The notes below the pieces were generated by a model. The model did no database searches. It was not told the DNA's origin and was given only the letters and a program-made list of their open reading frames with translations. Made by a program: the position numbers and the translations under genes. Shown piece by piece: positions 1 through 5,928 of a stretch of 7,223 nt of DNA; the stretch's first letter is position 1; every line of letters starts with the position of its first letter. This stretch comes from Alphaproteobacteria bacterium UBA3650 (lineage in GTDB: Bacteria; Pseudomonadota; Alphaproteobacteria; CAAHEQ01; UBA3637): assembly GCA_002373815.1 (NCBI GenBank), contig DFKH01000026.1, forward strand, positions 1 to 7,223. Direction: 5' to 3'.

Positions 1-45
1 ACTTATTTCGTAGGGGGGGGGGCTTTGCAAAGCAGAACTTTTCAT
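1..45 (-). CDS. Possible 5' end of an unidentified gene (partial), with a C10 tract
   Basis: On the minus strand an ATG (45-43) opens a frame that stays open for all 15 visible codons to the window edge, reading MKSSALQSPPPYEIS. AGGAGA (60-55) lies 9 bases ahead of the ATG, which is normal Shine-Dalgarno spacing, and a plausible promoter lies further upstream (97-70). The preceding gene on the same strand ends in a terminator, so this would be a separate transcription unit. A run of ten C (22-13 on this strand) encodes the end of Ser8 and the three prolines. Such a homopolymer near a start codon can slip and switch the frame. Too little is visible to assign a product, and the call rests on start signals alone. 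Confidence 0.4.
   Translation of the reverse strand, partial: MKSSALQSPPPYEIS
13..33. repeat. G10/C10 homopolymer abutting a 12-bp palindrome
   Basis: Ten consecutive G on the plus strand (13-22) run directly into the perfect palindrome GCTTTGCAAAGC (22-33), sharing one base. Both fall inside the putative start of the left-edge reading frame. The tract length may vary between cells or be misread by sequencing. Confidence 0.8.
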
Positions 46-69
46 GATGTTATGTCTCCTAATAAATCA

Positions 70-97
70 ATAATATAAACATGCTATCACACCTCAA
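70..97 (-). promoter_or_regulatory. Putative sigma70-type promoter for the left-edge gene
   Basis: On the minus strand, TTGAGG (97-92) and TATTAT (75-70) are separated by 16 bases. The AGGAGA site and ATG at 45 lie just downstream, giving a short leader. The boxes match the consensus moderately well. No experimental start site is known. Confidence 0.45.
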
Positions 98-111
98 AAA
101 GAAATGCAAAT

Positions 112-138
112 AAAAAAACGCCCCTTTAGTTAGGGGCG
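112..138 (-). terminator. Intrinsic terminator of the small secreted-protein gene
   Basis: On the minus strand a 7-bp GC-rich stem CGCCCCT (138-132) / AGGGGCG (125-119) with a 6-base loop is followed at once by seven T (118-112). It starts 17 bases after the stop codon of the gene at 155-496. Confidence 0.9.
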
Positions 139-154
139 CATGAGTGTTTTGTTT

Positions 155-496
155 TTAGTCATCAAATACGGTGACGCTGTCTACCTCATAGACATTTTCA
201 GTTCCCGTTTTGGGATTATAGATGATTTCCACCCAATCTTCTTCCTCAGCGATAGGTTCATAACTCCACTCTGCTTGACCACGCATACCGCGTTTTTTCT
301 TGTGATGTTTGTGGAATTCTTTTTTGCGATAAGTTGTATTATCATTTGTTTGAAAGGACATTTGTTGTCCATCTTTTGTTTTGATTGTCATCAATCCATC
401 AGTGATTGTAATCACTTCACCAGTTACCATTTCGGCTTTGGCTGGCAAAATCGTTAAAGCCAATGCAGTGGCCATTAAATATATTGTTTTTTTCAT
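155..496 (-). CDS. Small secreted Lys/His-rich protein of unknown function
   Basis: The protein has 113 residues. Residues 1-21 form a clear Sec signal peptide: MKK, a hydrophobic core (IYLMATALALTIL), then the cleavage motif AKA before Glu22. The product is therefore probably periplasmic. Residues about 25-55 (GEVITITDGLMTIKT...GQQMSF) look like alternating beta strands, as in small OB-like or DUF5666-type domains, but this is only a resemblance. Residues 58-73 are strongly basic with three His (KKEFHKHHKKKRG), and residues 83-90 are acidic (AEEEDWVE). The C-terminal part again looks beta-rich. The start is supported by AAGGAGGAG just upstream (507-499). The gene has its own promoter and terminator and is divergent from the arginine decarboxylase gene. 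Metal, nucleic-acid or acid-related binding by the His/Lys patch is possible but unproven. I do not recognise the family. Confidence 0.85.
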   Translation of the reverse strand: MKKTIYLMATALALTILPAKAEMVTGEVITITDGLMTIKTKDGQQMSFQTNDNTTYRKKEFHKHHKKKRGMRGQAEWSYEPIAEEEDWVEIIYNPKTGTENVYEVDSVTVFDD

Positions 497-523
497 ATCT
501 CCTCCTTTTTAAACAACAAAGTG

Positions 524-551
524 GATATAAGGTCTTTTAGATGATGTGCAA
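524..551 (-). promoter_or_regulatory. Putative promoter of the small secreted-protein gene
   Basis: On the minus strand TTGCAC (551-546) and TATATC (529-524) are 16 bases apart, 28 bases before the ATG at 496. It lies in the 160-base divergent gap shared with the arginine decarboxylase gene, for which I could not find a convincing promoter. Confidence 0.45.
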
Positions 552-604
552 GATAGACTTTTGATCAGCTTGTAAGTGTTGGATGGCTACTCTAAATGGA
601 AAAT

Positions 605-643
605 AGGCTTGACCGGTCGGGAAGCCTTAACTTTTATTTTTTT
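605..643 (+). promoter_or_regulatory. Hairpin plus T-rich tract in the aaxB leader (possible attenuator)
   Basis: AGGCTT (605-610) pairs with AAGCCT (622-627). Inside it CC (613-614) can pair with GG (619-620) around a GGTC loop. A T-rich stretch (627-643, interrupted by AAC and A) follows and runs straight into the AAGGAG of the downstream gene. This resembles a weak intrinsic terminator in the 5' leader. The T tract is not perfectly adjacent to the stem, so it may only be a leader hairpin that affects translation. Confidence 0.4.
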
Positions 644-656
644 AAGGAGAAAATAT

Positions 657-1259
657 ATGTTATTAGGAACAAGATATCCAACTTTGGCCTTTCACACAGG
701 GGGAGCAGGGCTAGCGGATGATGGTATACCCCCACAACCATTTGAAACATTTTGCTATGATTCTGCTTTGATGCAAGCAAAAATTCAAGATTTTAATGTG
801 ATTCCTTACACATCAGTTTTGCCACCAGAACTGTATGGGAATATAGTCCCCGTTGATCAGGTAGCACCTTATTTCAAACATGGGGCTGTTTTGGAAGTCA
901 TTATGGCAGGAAATGGGGCTAAGTCCACAGAACATAAAGCTATTGCAACAGGTGTAGGTGTTGTTTGGGGCAAAGACAGACGTGGCAAGTTTTTAGGCGG
1001 TTGGGCCGCAGAATATGTGGAATATTTTGATACCTACATTGATGATGACATTGCTAGATCGCATTGTGAAATGTGGTTGACAAAATCAATGAACCATGAA
1101 CTACAACTGCGTGGATGTCAACAACACAGTGAGTTTCAATTTTTCCATAATTATGTGAATATTACACAAAATTTTGGATATTGTTTAACGGCACTTGGTT
1201 TTTTGAATTTTGAATTTGCCCCACCTGTTGAAGTGAGTGCGGGAAAACGTAAAAAGTAG
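657..1259 (+). CDS. aaxB: Pyruvoyl-dependent arginine decarboxylase (proenzyme)
   Basis: This enzyme decarboxylates L-arginine to agmatine and CO2 in the cytoplasm, consuming a proton. The protein has 200 residues, close to the roughly 195 of chlamydial AaxB. In this family the proenzyme cuts itself and the new N-terminal serine of the alpha chain becomes the pyruvoyl cofactor. The motif YTSVLPPELYG places Thr52-Ser53 exactly where chlamydial AaxB is reported to cleave, giving a beta chain of 52 and an alpha chain of 148 residues. The motifs GGAG (15-18) and WGKDRRGKFLGGWAAEY (104-120) also look like this family. The start at 657 has AAGGAG (644-649) 7 bases ahead. An in-frame TTG at 576 would add 27 residues across the leader hairpin and has no good binding site. 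The antiporter gene follows 57 bases later. The usual chlamydial porin partner AaxA is not in the window. The gene symbol is assigned by similarity. Confidence 0.92.
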   Translation: MLLGTRYPTLAFHTGGAGLADDGIPPQPFETFCYDSALMQAKIQDFNVIPYTSVLPPELYGNIVPVDQVAPYFKHGAVLEVIMAGNGAKSTEHKAIATGVGVVWGKDRRGKFLGGWAAEYVEYFDTYIDDDIARSHCEMWLTKSMNHELQLRGCQQHSEFQFFHNYVNITQNFGYCLTALGFLNFEFAPPVEVSAGKRKK

Positions 1260-1264
1260 ATATA

Positions 1265-1300
1265 TTCCCCTCAATCATTGGCGTTGAGGGGAGATTTTTT
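1265..1300 (+). terminator. Intrinsic-terminator-like hairpin between aaxB and aaxC
   Basis: CCCCTCAA (1267-1274) pairs perfectly with TTGAGGGG (1284-1291), extended by T1266-A1292. The sequence then runs through GA into six T (1295-1300). It lies 7 bases after the aaxB stop. The aaxC ribosome binding site starts directly after the T tract, so it probably lowers rather than abolishes read-through, since no separate aaxC promoter is visible. Confidence 0.75.
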
Positions 1301-1316
1301 AAAGGAGATTTTACAA

Positions 1317-2741
1317 ATGAAAAAACAAATTGTTAAAGGTAAATTAGGTGTTTTTGGCCTTGCGGGTATTGTGGTTAGCTCAATGATTGGCGGTGGTATT
1401 TTTTCATTACCGCAAAATATGGCTGCTTCCGCAAGTGTTGGCGGTGTTATTTTAGCATGGTTGATTACAGGACTTGGCATATGGTTTATTGCAAATACAT
1501 TTCGTTTGTTGGCAAACTTAAGACCGAATTTAACGTCTGGTATTTATATGTATGCACGTTCTGGATTTGGGCCTTATATGGGCTTTAATATAGGTTGGAG
1601 CTATTGGTTATGCCAAATTTGTGGAAACGTGGGATATGCTGTGATTACAATGGATGCCCTCAATTACTTTTTCCCAGGTGTATTTGCAGGAGGAAATAAT
1701 TTAGCAAGTATCATAGGTGGTTCATGTTTAATTTGGTTTTTTAATTGCCTCGTGTTACGTGGTGTCCAACAAGCGACAAAGATCAACTTGATTGCAACAA
1801 TTGCAAAAATTATTCCCCTGATTTTGTTTTGTGTTATTATGATTTTTGTCTTTAACATTGATAAGTTTGATTTTGATTTTTGGGGTGAACTAAGTCATGG
1901 GAAATTAGGTGATATAGGCGCTCAGGTTAAAAATTCTATGCTCGTGACATTGTGGGCCTTTATTGGTATTGAAGGGGCAGTTGTGCTGTCTGGTCGTGCC
2001 AAAAGTCAAAATGATGTAGGTAAAGCAACTGTCTTAGGATTTTTAGGATGCTTATCCATCTATATACTACTATCCGTTTTACCATTTGGTTTTATGACAC
2101 AAGCAAGATTAGCAAGTATTGCCAATCCATCTACGGCCGGTGTGTTGCAAGCAGCTGTTGGACGTTGGGGATCATGGTTGATGAATATCGGATTATTGAT
2201 TGCTGTCTTAGCAAGTTGGCTCAGTTGGACAATGATTACAGCACAAATGCCGCAATCTATGGCACAAAATGGTACCTTTCCTAAGCGCTTCGCCGAGGAA
2301 AACGAAAAAGGTGCGCCGAGTTTTTCATTATGGATAACCTCAGCATTGATGCAGGTGGCAATGTTGCTGGTTTATTTTTCAAATAATGCATGGAACACAA
2401 TGTTGTCGATTACAGGTGTGATGGTGTTGCCGGCATATCTGTTTAGTTGCCTGTACTTGTGGAAAATCTGTGAAGATGAAGTGGTGACGGGTGTTTCTCG
2501 TTGGTCGGCAAGATTGACCGGTATTTTGGGCAGTATATATGCCATTTGGCTCATCTATGCCGCAGGATTAAACTACTTATTGATGGCGCTTGTTTTTATT
2601 GCTGCTGGATTGCCAATTTACTTGTGGGCAAAAGGCAAAGAGAGTCGCATGAGTTTTGCTGAGAAAATTTTAGCGAGTGTTTTGGTGGTTGTTGCATTGT
2701 TTGCAATTTATGCCTTTGCGCGTGGTATTATTAAAGTGTAA
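1317..2741 (+). CDS. aaxC: APC-family arginine/agmatine (or arginine/ornithine) antiporter
   Basis: This is an inner-membrane amino acid/polyamine antiporter of 474 residues, with about 12 hydrophobic segments along its length. The first segment carries the APC substrate-binding motif SSMIGGGIFSLP (21-32). A second conserved stretch, WAFIGIEGAVVLSGRA (213-228), matches the sixth segment of the basic amino acid/polyamine antiporter group (ArcD/AaxC type). Its position directly after an arginine decarboxylase supports exchange of external arginine for internal agmatine. By sequence alone, arginine/ornithine exchange is equally possible. I chose ATG 1317 because AAAGGAG (1301-1307) precedes it by 9 bases. 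An in-frame TTG at 1278 lies inside the terminator hairpin and would add 13 unlikely residues. The gene ends in its own strong terminator. Expression is probably coupled to aaxB by read-through of the hairpin between them. Confidence 0.9.
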   Translation: MKKQIVKGKLGVFGLAGIVVSSMIGGGIFSLPQNMAASASVGGVILAWLITGLGIWFIANTFRLLANLRPNLTSGIYMYARSGFGPYMGFNIGWSYWLCQICGNVGYAVITMDALNYFFPGVFAGGNNLASIIGGSCLIWFFNCLVLRGVQQATKINLIATIAKIIPLILFCVIMIFVFNIDKFDFDFWGELSHGKLGDIGAQVKNSMLVTLWAFIGIEGAVVLSGRAKSQNDVGKATVLGFLGCLSIYILLSVLPFGFMTQARLASIANPSTAGVLQAAVGRWGSWLMNIGLLIAVLASWLSWTMITAQMPQSMAQNGTFPKRFAEENEKGAPSFSLWITSALMQVAMLLVYFSNNAWNTMLSITGVMVLPAYLFSCLYLWKICEDEVVTGVSRWSARLTGILGSIYAIWLIYAAGLNYLLMALVFIAAGLPIYLWAKGKESRMSFAEKILASVLVVVALFAIYAFARGIIKV

Positions 2742-2754
2742 AATGATGACTTGC

Positions 2755-2786
2755 AAGTCCCCATGCATTTGTGTGGGGACTTTTTT
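2755..2786 (+). terminator. Intrinsic terminator of the aaxBC unit
   Basis: AAGTCCCCATGC (2755-2766) pairs with GTGTGGGGACTT (2771-2782) around an ATTT loop, with two G-T wobbles. Six T (2781-2786) overlap the base of the stem. It begins 13 bases after the antiporter stop. Confidence 0.92.
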
Positions 2787-2799
2787 GTGCAAATAATTC

Positions 2800-2827
2800 T
2801 TGCAATTTTCAGTTGGTTTGGTATAAT
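2800..2827 (+). promoter_or_regulatory. Promoter of tRNA-Pro
   Basis: TTGCAA (2800-2805) and a perfect TATAAT (2822-2827) are 16 bases apart. The tRNA begins 11 bases after the -10 box, so transcription would start only a few bases before the mature 5' end. Confidence 0.75.
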
Positions 2828-2838
2828 ATTGCCATCAT

Positions 2839-2915
2839 CGGAGGGTGGCTCAGCCTGGTAGAGCACCACGTTCGGGACGTGGGGGTCGTGGGTCCGAATC
2901 CCATCCCTCCGACCA
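2839..2915 (+). tRNA. tRNA-Pro, anticodon CGG
   Basis: This is a complete 77-base cloverleaf that reads proline codon CCG. The acceptor stem is CGGAGGG / CCCTCCG. The D arm is GCTC...GAGC around AGCCTGGTA. The anticodon stem CCACG / CGTGG encloses loop TTCGGGA with anticodon CGG. The T arm is GTGGG / CCCAT (one wobble) with loop TCCGAAT. The discriminator base A and the terminal CCA are encoded. It closely resembles the Escherichia coli tRNA-Pro(CGG) pattern. It is transcribed alone, with its own promoter and terminator. Confidence 0.97.
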
Positions 2916-2925
2916 ATAAATTTAG

Positions 2926-2955
2926 AAGCATCAGAAATGGTGCTTTATTTTTTTT
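2926..2955 (+). terminator. Terminator of tRNA-Pro
   Basis: AAGCATC (2926-2932) pairs with GGTGCTT (2939-2945), one wobble, around a 6-base loop. It is followed by T, A and then eight T (2948-2955). It lies 10 bases after the CCA end. Confidence 0.85.
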
Positions 2956-2964
2956 AAAAACACA

Positions 2965-2993
2965 TTGACACAAGACAATAAGTTGTATATATT
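2965..2993 (+). promoter_or_regulatory. Near-consensus promoter of adhE
   Basis: A perfect TTGACA (2965-2970) and TATATT (2988-2993) are separated by the ideal 17 bases, with the expected start near 3000 and a leader of about 25 bases. The spacer contains a short inverted repeat, ACAA-TAAG-TTGT (2975-2986), which could be an operator, but it is too short to assign to a regulator. An 8-bp palindrome CTTATAAG (2995-3002) overlaps the expected start. Confidence 0.8.
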
Positions 2994-3023
2994 TCTTATA
3001 AGCGTTTTAATAAAGGGGAAGAA

Positions 3024-5627
3024 ATGACAAATAAGAAAGTAAAGACAGTAGCGGATTTGGATGGTTTAATTCATCGTGTACATATGGCACAAACACAATT
3101 CGCAACGTTTCCAGAGGAAAAGGTACGTGCTATTTTTAAAGCGGCTGCAACGGCTGCAAACAAAATGCGCATTGATTTGGCAGAAATGGCCGTTGAAGAA
3201 ACGGGTATGGGCGTTTTAGAAGATAAAATTATCAAAAATCACTTCGCTTCTGAGTATATCTATAATAAATATAAGGATATGAAAACGTGTGGTTTGATTA
3301 AAACAGACAAGGTCAATGGGATTAAAATTTTAGCCTCGCCATTGGGGGTATTAGCGGGCGTTGTTCCAACAACAAATCCGACTTCGACTGCTATCTTTAA
3401 ATCATTGATTTGTTTAAAAACAAGAAATGGTTTGATCTTTTCGCCACATCCTCATGCAAAGAATTGTACAATAGCGGCCGCAAAAGTCGTGTTAGAAGCA
3501 GCGGTGAAAGCTGGCGCTCCGAAAGACATTATCGGATGGATTGATGAGCCATCTGTGGAACTTAGCCAAGCTCTGATGACACATCCAAAAATTCAAGGTA
3601 TTTTGGCAACAGGTGGTCCAGGCATGGTGAAAGCGGCTTATTCAAGTGGCAAACCGGCTTTAGGTGTCGGAGCTGGTAACGTACCCGCCGTTATTGATGA
3701 GACGGCAGATATTGTGCGAGCCGTTTCTTCAATACTCATGTCGAAAACTTTTGATAATGGGATGATTTGTGCTTCCGAGCAATCTGTGGTGGTTGTAAAA
3801 GATGTGTATGAGCATGTCAAAAAAGAGTTTGTCTATCGTGGGGCCTATTTTTTGACAAAGCCAGAAATAGCAAAATTGGGAAAAATTATTTTGACCGATA
3901 AAGGATCTGTGAATGCCGCTATTGTAGGACAACCAGCAGAAAAAATCGCCTCATTAGCTGGTATCGAAGTGCCAAAAGACACAAAGGTATTGATTGCAGA
4001 GCAAACGTCATATGCTGAATCGAATCCTTTTGCACATGAAAAATTGTCCCCAATTTTGGCCATGTATAAAGCCAAAAATTTTGATGAAGCGATGGAAATT
4101 GCCTATGCCCTTATAACATTAGGTGGTTTGGGGCATACATCTGCACTTTACACAAATGAAGCCAATCAAGATAGAATAGATAAATTTGCTGATAAAATGC
4201 CAACAGGACGTGTCCTTGTCAATTCACCATCTTCTCATGGGGGAATTGGGGATTTGTATAACTTCCGTCTTGAACCTTCACTCACGCTTGGCTGTGGCTC
4301 ATGGGGTGGTAATTCGGTTAGTGAAAACGTTGGTCCCAAACATTTAGTCAATTATAAAACTGTTGCAATAAGGAGAGAGAATATGTTGTGGTATAAAGTT
4401 CCGCCAAAAATCTATTTTAAACGTGGGGCAACCGATTTGGCGCTTCGCGAATACGAGGGTAAAAAACGTGCGTTTATTATTACAGACAGATTCTTGTTTG
4501 ATTCAGGGGCAACGCGTACGATTACGGATGTCTTAGAGGAAATTGGAACGGAGTATCAAATTTTCTTTGATGTGAAACCAGATCCCACACTTTCTACGGT
4601 TGAACAAGCCATGACGATGGTGCGTTCCTATCAGCCTGATTTGATTATTGCTTTGGGTGGGGGGTCGCCTATGGATGTGGCCAAGATTATTTGGTTGATG
4701 TATGAACATCCAGAAACAAATTTTGAAGATCTGTCCATGCGTTTTATGGATATTCGTAAACGTATTTGCCGCGTGCCAGAATTAGGAGAAAAAGCGAAGT
4801 TGGTTTGTATCCCTACAACATCTGGAACGGGTTCGGAAGTGACACCATTTTCAATTATCACAGATGACAAAACACATGTAAAATATGCGTTGGCTGATTA
4901 TGCTTTAACACCCTCTATGGCGATTATTGATCCAAACTTTGTGGATGATATGCCAAAAGGCTTGACGGCTGCAGGTGGTATTGATGCTCTTGTACATGCA
5001 TTAGAATCATATGTATCCGTCATGGCTACGAATTTTACAAACTCTTCGGCCTTGGAAGCGATTAAACAAATTTTCCGTTATTTGCCACGTTCTTATCAAT
5101 ATGGAGCAGAGGATCCTTTGGCACGTGAAAAAATGCACTATGCGGCCACAATCGCAGGTATGGCTTTTGCGAATGCGTTCTTGGGGGTGTGCCATTCTAT
5201 GGCGCATAAATTAGGGGCAATGTATAACATTCCTCATGGCGTGGCGAATGCTTTGTTGATTTGTCAGGTGATTCGCTTTAATGCCAATGATGCGCCTAAA
5301 AAACAAACAGCATTTCCACAATATGCAGCCCCAGAGGCCAAAAAACGCTATGCACAAATTGCACATGTGCTGTACTTGGGAAATGATAAAATGTCAGAAG
5401 ATAAAAAGGTGGATTTGTTGATTAAAAAAGTGGCTGAATTAAAAAAGGCTATCGGTATTCCTAAATCTATTCGTGAGTATGGTATTGATGAAAGAACGTT
5501 TAAGAAGAATTTGGATGAATTGGCGCGCTTGGCATTTGATGATCAATGTACGGGTGCTAACCCTGTTTATCCTTTGATTGAGGATATCAAGCAAATGTAT
5601 CTGGATGCTTACGAAGGAAAGTATTAA
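3024..5627 (+). CDS. adhE: Bifunctional aldehyde-alcohol dehydrogenase AdhE
   Basis: AdhE converts acetyl-CoA to acetaldehyde and then ethanol, oxidising two NADH. It is cytoplasmic and in known cases forms helical filaments (spirosomes). The 867 residues are close to the 891 of the E. coli protein. The N-terminal aldehyde dehydrogenase domain (about 1-440) has the cofactor segment VVPTTNPTS (113-121) and catalytic Cys249 in FDNGMICASEQ. The linker is followed by the iron-dependent alcohol dehydrogenase domain (about 455-867). That domain has the NAD motif GGGS (545-548) and the full metal-ligand set Asp654, His658, His724 and His738, in GGIDALVHALE and VCHSMAHKLGAMYNIPHG. All key residues are present, so it should be active. 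The start at 3024 has AAGGGGAAG just upstream and its own promoter. No hairpin terminator follows directly. An internal AAGGAG-ATG pair sits at the domain boundary. Confidence 0.98.
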   Translation: MTNKKVKTVADLDGLIHRVHMAQTQFATFPEEKVRAIFKAAATAANKMRIDLAEMAVEETGMGVLEDKIIKNHFASEYIYNKYKDMKTCGLIKTDKVNGIKILASPLGVLAGVVPTTNPTSTAIFKSLICLKTRNGLIFSPHPHAKNCTIAAAKVVLEAAVKAGAPKDIIGWIDEPSVELSQALMTHPKIQGILATGGPGMVKAAYSSGKPALGVGAGNVPAVIDETADIVRAVSSILMSKTFDNGMICASEQSVVVVKDVYEHVKKEFVYRGAYFLTKPEIAKLGKIILTDKGSVNAAIVGQPAEKIASLAGIEVPKDTKVLIAEQTSYAESNPFAHEKLSPILAMYKAKNFDEAMEIAYALITLGGLGHTSALYTNEANQDRIDKFADKMPTGRVLVNSPSSHGGIGDLYNFRLEPSLTLGCGSWGGNSVSENVGPKHLVNYKTVAIRRENMLWYKVPPKIYFKRGATDLALREYEGKKRAFIITDRFLFDSGATRTITDVLEEIGTEYQIFFDVKPDPTLSTVEQAMTMVRSYQPDLIIALGGGSPMDVAKIIWLMYEHPETNFEDLSMRFMDIRKRICRVPELGEKAKLVCIPTTSGTGSEVTPFSIITDDKTHVKYALADYALTPSMAIIDPNFVDDMPKGLTAAGGIDALVHALESYVSVMATNFTNSSALEAIKQIFRYLPRSYQYGAEDPLAREKMHYAATIAGMAFANAFLGVCHSMAHKLGAMYNIPHGVANALLICQVIRFNANDAPKKQTAFPQYAAPEAKKRYAQIAHVLYLGNDKMSEDKKVDLLIKKVAELKKAIGIPKSIREYGIDERTFKKNLDELARLAFDDQCTGANPVYPLIEDIKQMYLDAYEGKY
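4370..4385 (+). promoter_or_regulatory. Internal Shine-Dalgarno and ATG at the AdhE domain boundary
   Basis: AAGGAG (4370-4375) lies 7 bases before an in-frame ATG (4383-4385), which encodes Met454 in the linker sequence RRENMLWYKVP. Translation from here would give a free iron-type alcohol dehydrogenase of 414 residues. The protein sequence at this point is conserved in AdhE, so the site may be a coincidence of the Arg-Arg codons AGG AGA. Confidence 0.35.
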
Positions 5628-5634
5628 AAAACGC

Positions 5635-5662
5635 TTGACATGGATCTGAAGTCTGTTATACT
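5635..5662 (+). promoter_or_regulatory. Near-consensus sigma70-type promoter after adhE
   Basis: TTGACA (5635-5640) and TATACT (5657-5662) are 16 bases apart, and transcription is expected to begin near 5669. The -35 box begins 8 bases after the adhE stop codon. The next credible gene starts 280 bases downstream, so the transcript would carry a long structured leader or be a separate RNA. Confidence 0.75.
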
Positions 5663-5811
5663 GATGTTATGAAAAGCTATGAAACAACTTCTTTTATGAC
5701 TTTAACTTATAAAGGTAAACGCTTGATAAATAAGGATAATTTTTCATTGTGTGTGGGTGGGTATTGCTTAGCCTTTCATAGACGGGCGCAAAGCGCACGG
5801 CTAAATGTAAA

Positions 5812-5875
5812 TGTCATCCTGAACGAACGTGAAGGATCTTTAAAGGATTCTTCGGGAACACCCCTCAGAATGACG
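5812..5875. repeat. Imperfect inverted-repeat element of the dispersed GTCATTCTGA type
   Basis: The outer arms TGTCATCCTGA (5812-5822) and TCAGAATGACG (5865-5875) are near-perfect complements. The inner arms GAAGGATC (5831-5838) and GATTCTTC (5846-5853) form an 8-bp stem with one wobble. Read on the minus strand it begins GTCATTCTGAGGGG and contains CGAAGAATCC, which resembles a widespread class of intergenic repeats with GTCATTCTGAG...GAAGAATC cores. In the minus-strand RNA the mismatches become G-U pairs, so that strand folds better. Copy number elsewhere in the genome cannot be seen here. Confidence 0.7.
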
Positions 5876-5902
5876 ATGATCAACCACACACTGACTGATA
5901 TG

Positions 5903-5928
5903 CATGGTGCATAGAGCCGTGTTTTTTT
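5903..5928 (+). terminator. Weak intrinsic terminator or attenuator before the 5951 gene
   Basis: CATGG (5903-5907) can pair with CCGTG (5917-5921) around a 9-base loop, directly followed by T7 (5922-5928). Alternatively AGCCGTG (5915-5921) pairs perfectly with CACGGCT (5796-5802) 112 bases earlier, enclosing the whole repeat element. The T tract is convincing, but the short local stem is not strong. It could end the adhE transcript or an RNA made from the 5635 promoter. Confidence 0.4.

Noticed and set aside
140..457. 105-codon plus-strand frame opposite the small secreted protein
   Set aside because: The minus-strand gene has a signal peptide, ribosome binding site, promoter and terminator. 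The plus frame has none of these.
576..656. N-terminal extension of the arginine decarboxylase from TTG 576
   Set aside because: ATG 657 has proper AAGGAG spacing and puts the cleavage pair at Thr52-Ser53. The extension would translate the leader hairpin and T tract.
1278..1316. N-terminal extension of the antiporter from TTG 1278
   Set aside because: The start lies inside the terminator hairpin. ATG 1317 has AAAGGAG 9 bases upstream.
2839..2960. tRNA-Pro as an integration site for a mobile element
   Set aside because: tRNA 3' ends are common attachment sites, but no integrase gene and no second copy of the tRNA end were seen in the window.
2771..2968. Reading frame crossing the tRNA-Pro gene
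   Set aside because: It translates a terminator, a tRNA and another terminator, so it is not a gene.
2975..3002. Short inverted repeats in the adhE promoter as a Rex- or FNR-type operator
   Set aside because: ACAA-TAAG-TTGT and CTTATAAG are too short and do not match the known Rex or FNR consensus well enough to assign.
5669..5914. 81-codon plus-strand reading frame after adhE
   Set aside because: It has no ribosome binding site, its ATG coincides with the expected transcription start, and its second half is a translation of the inverted-repeat element.
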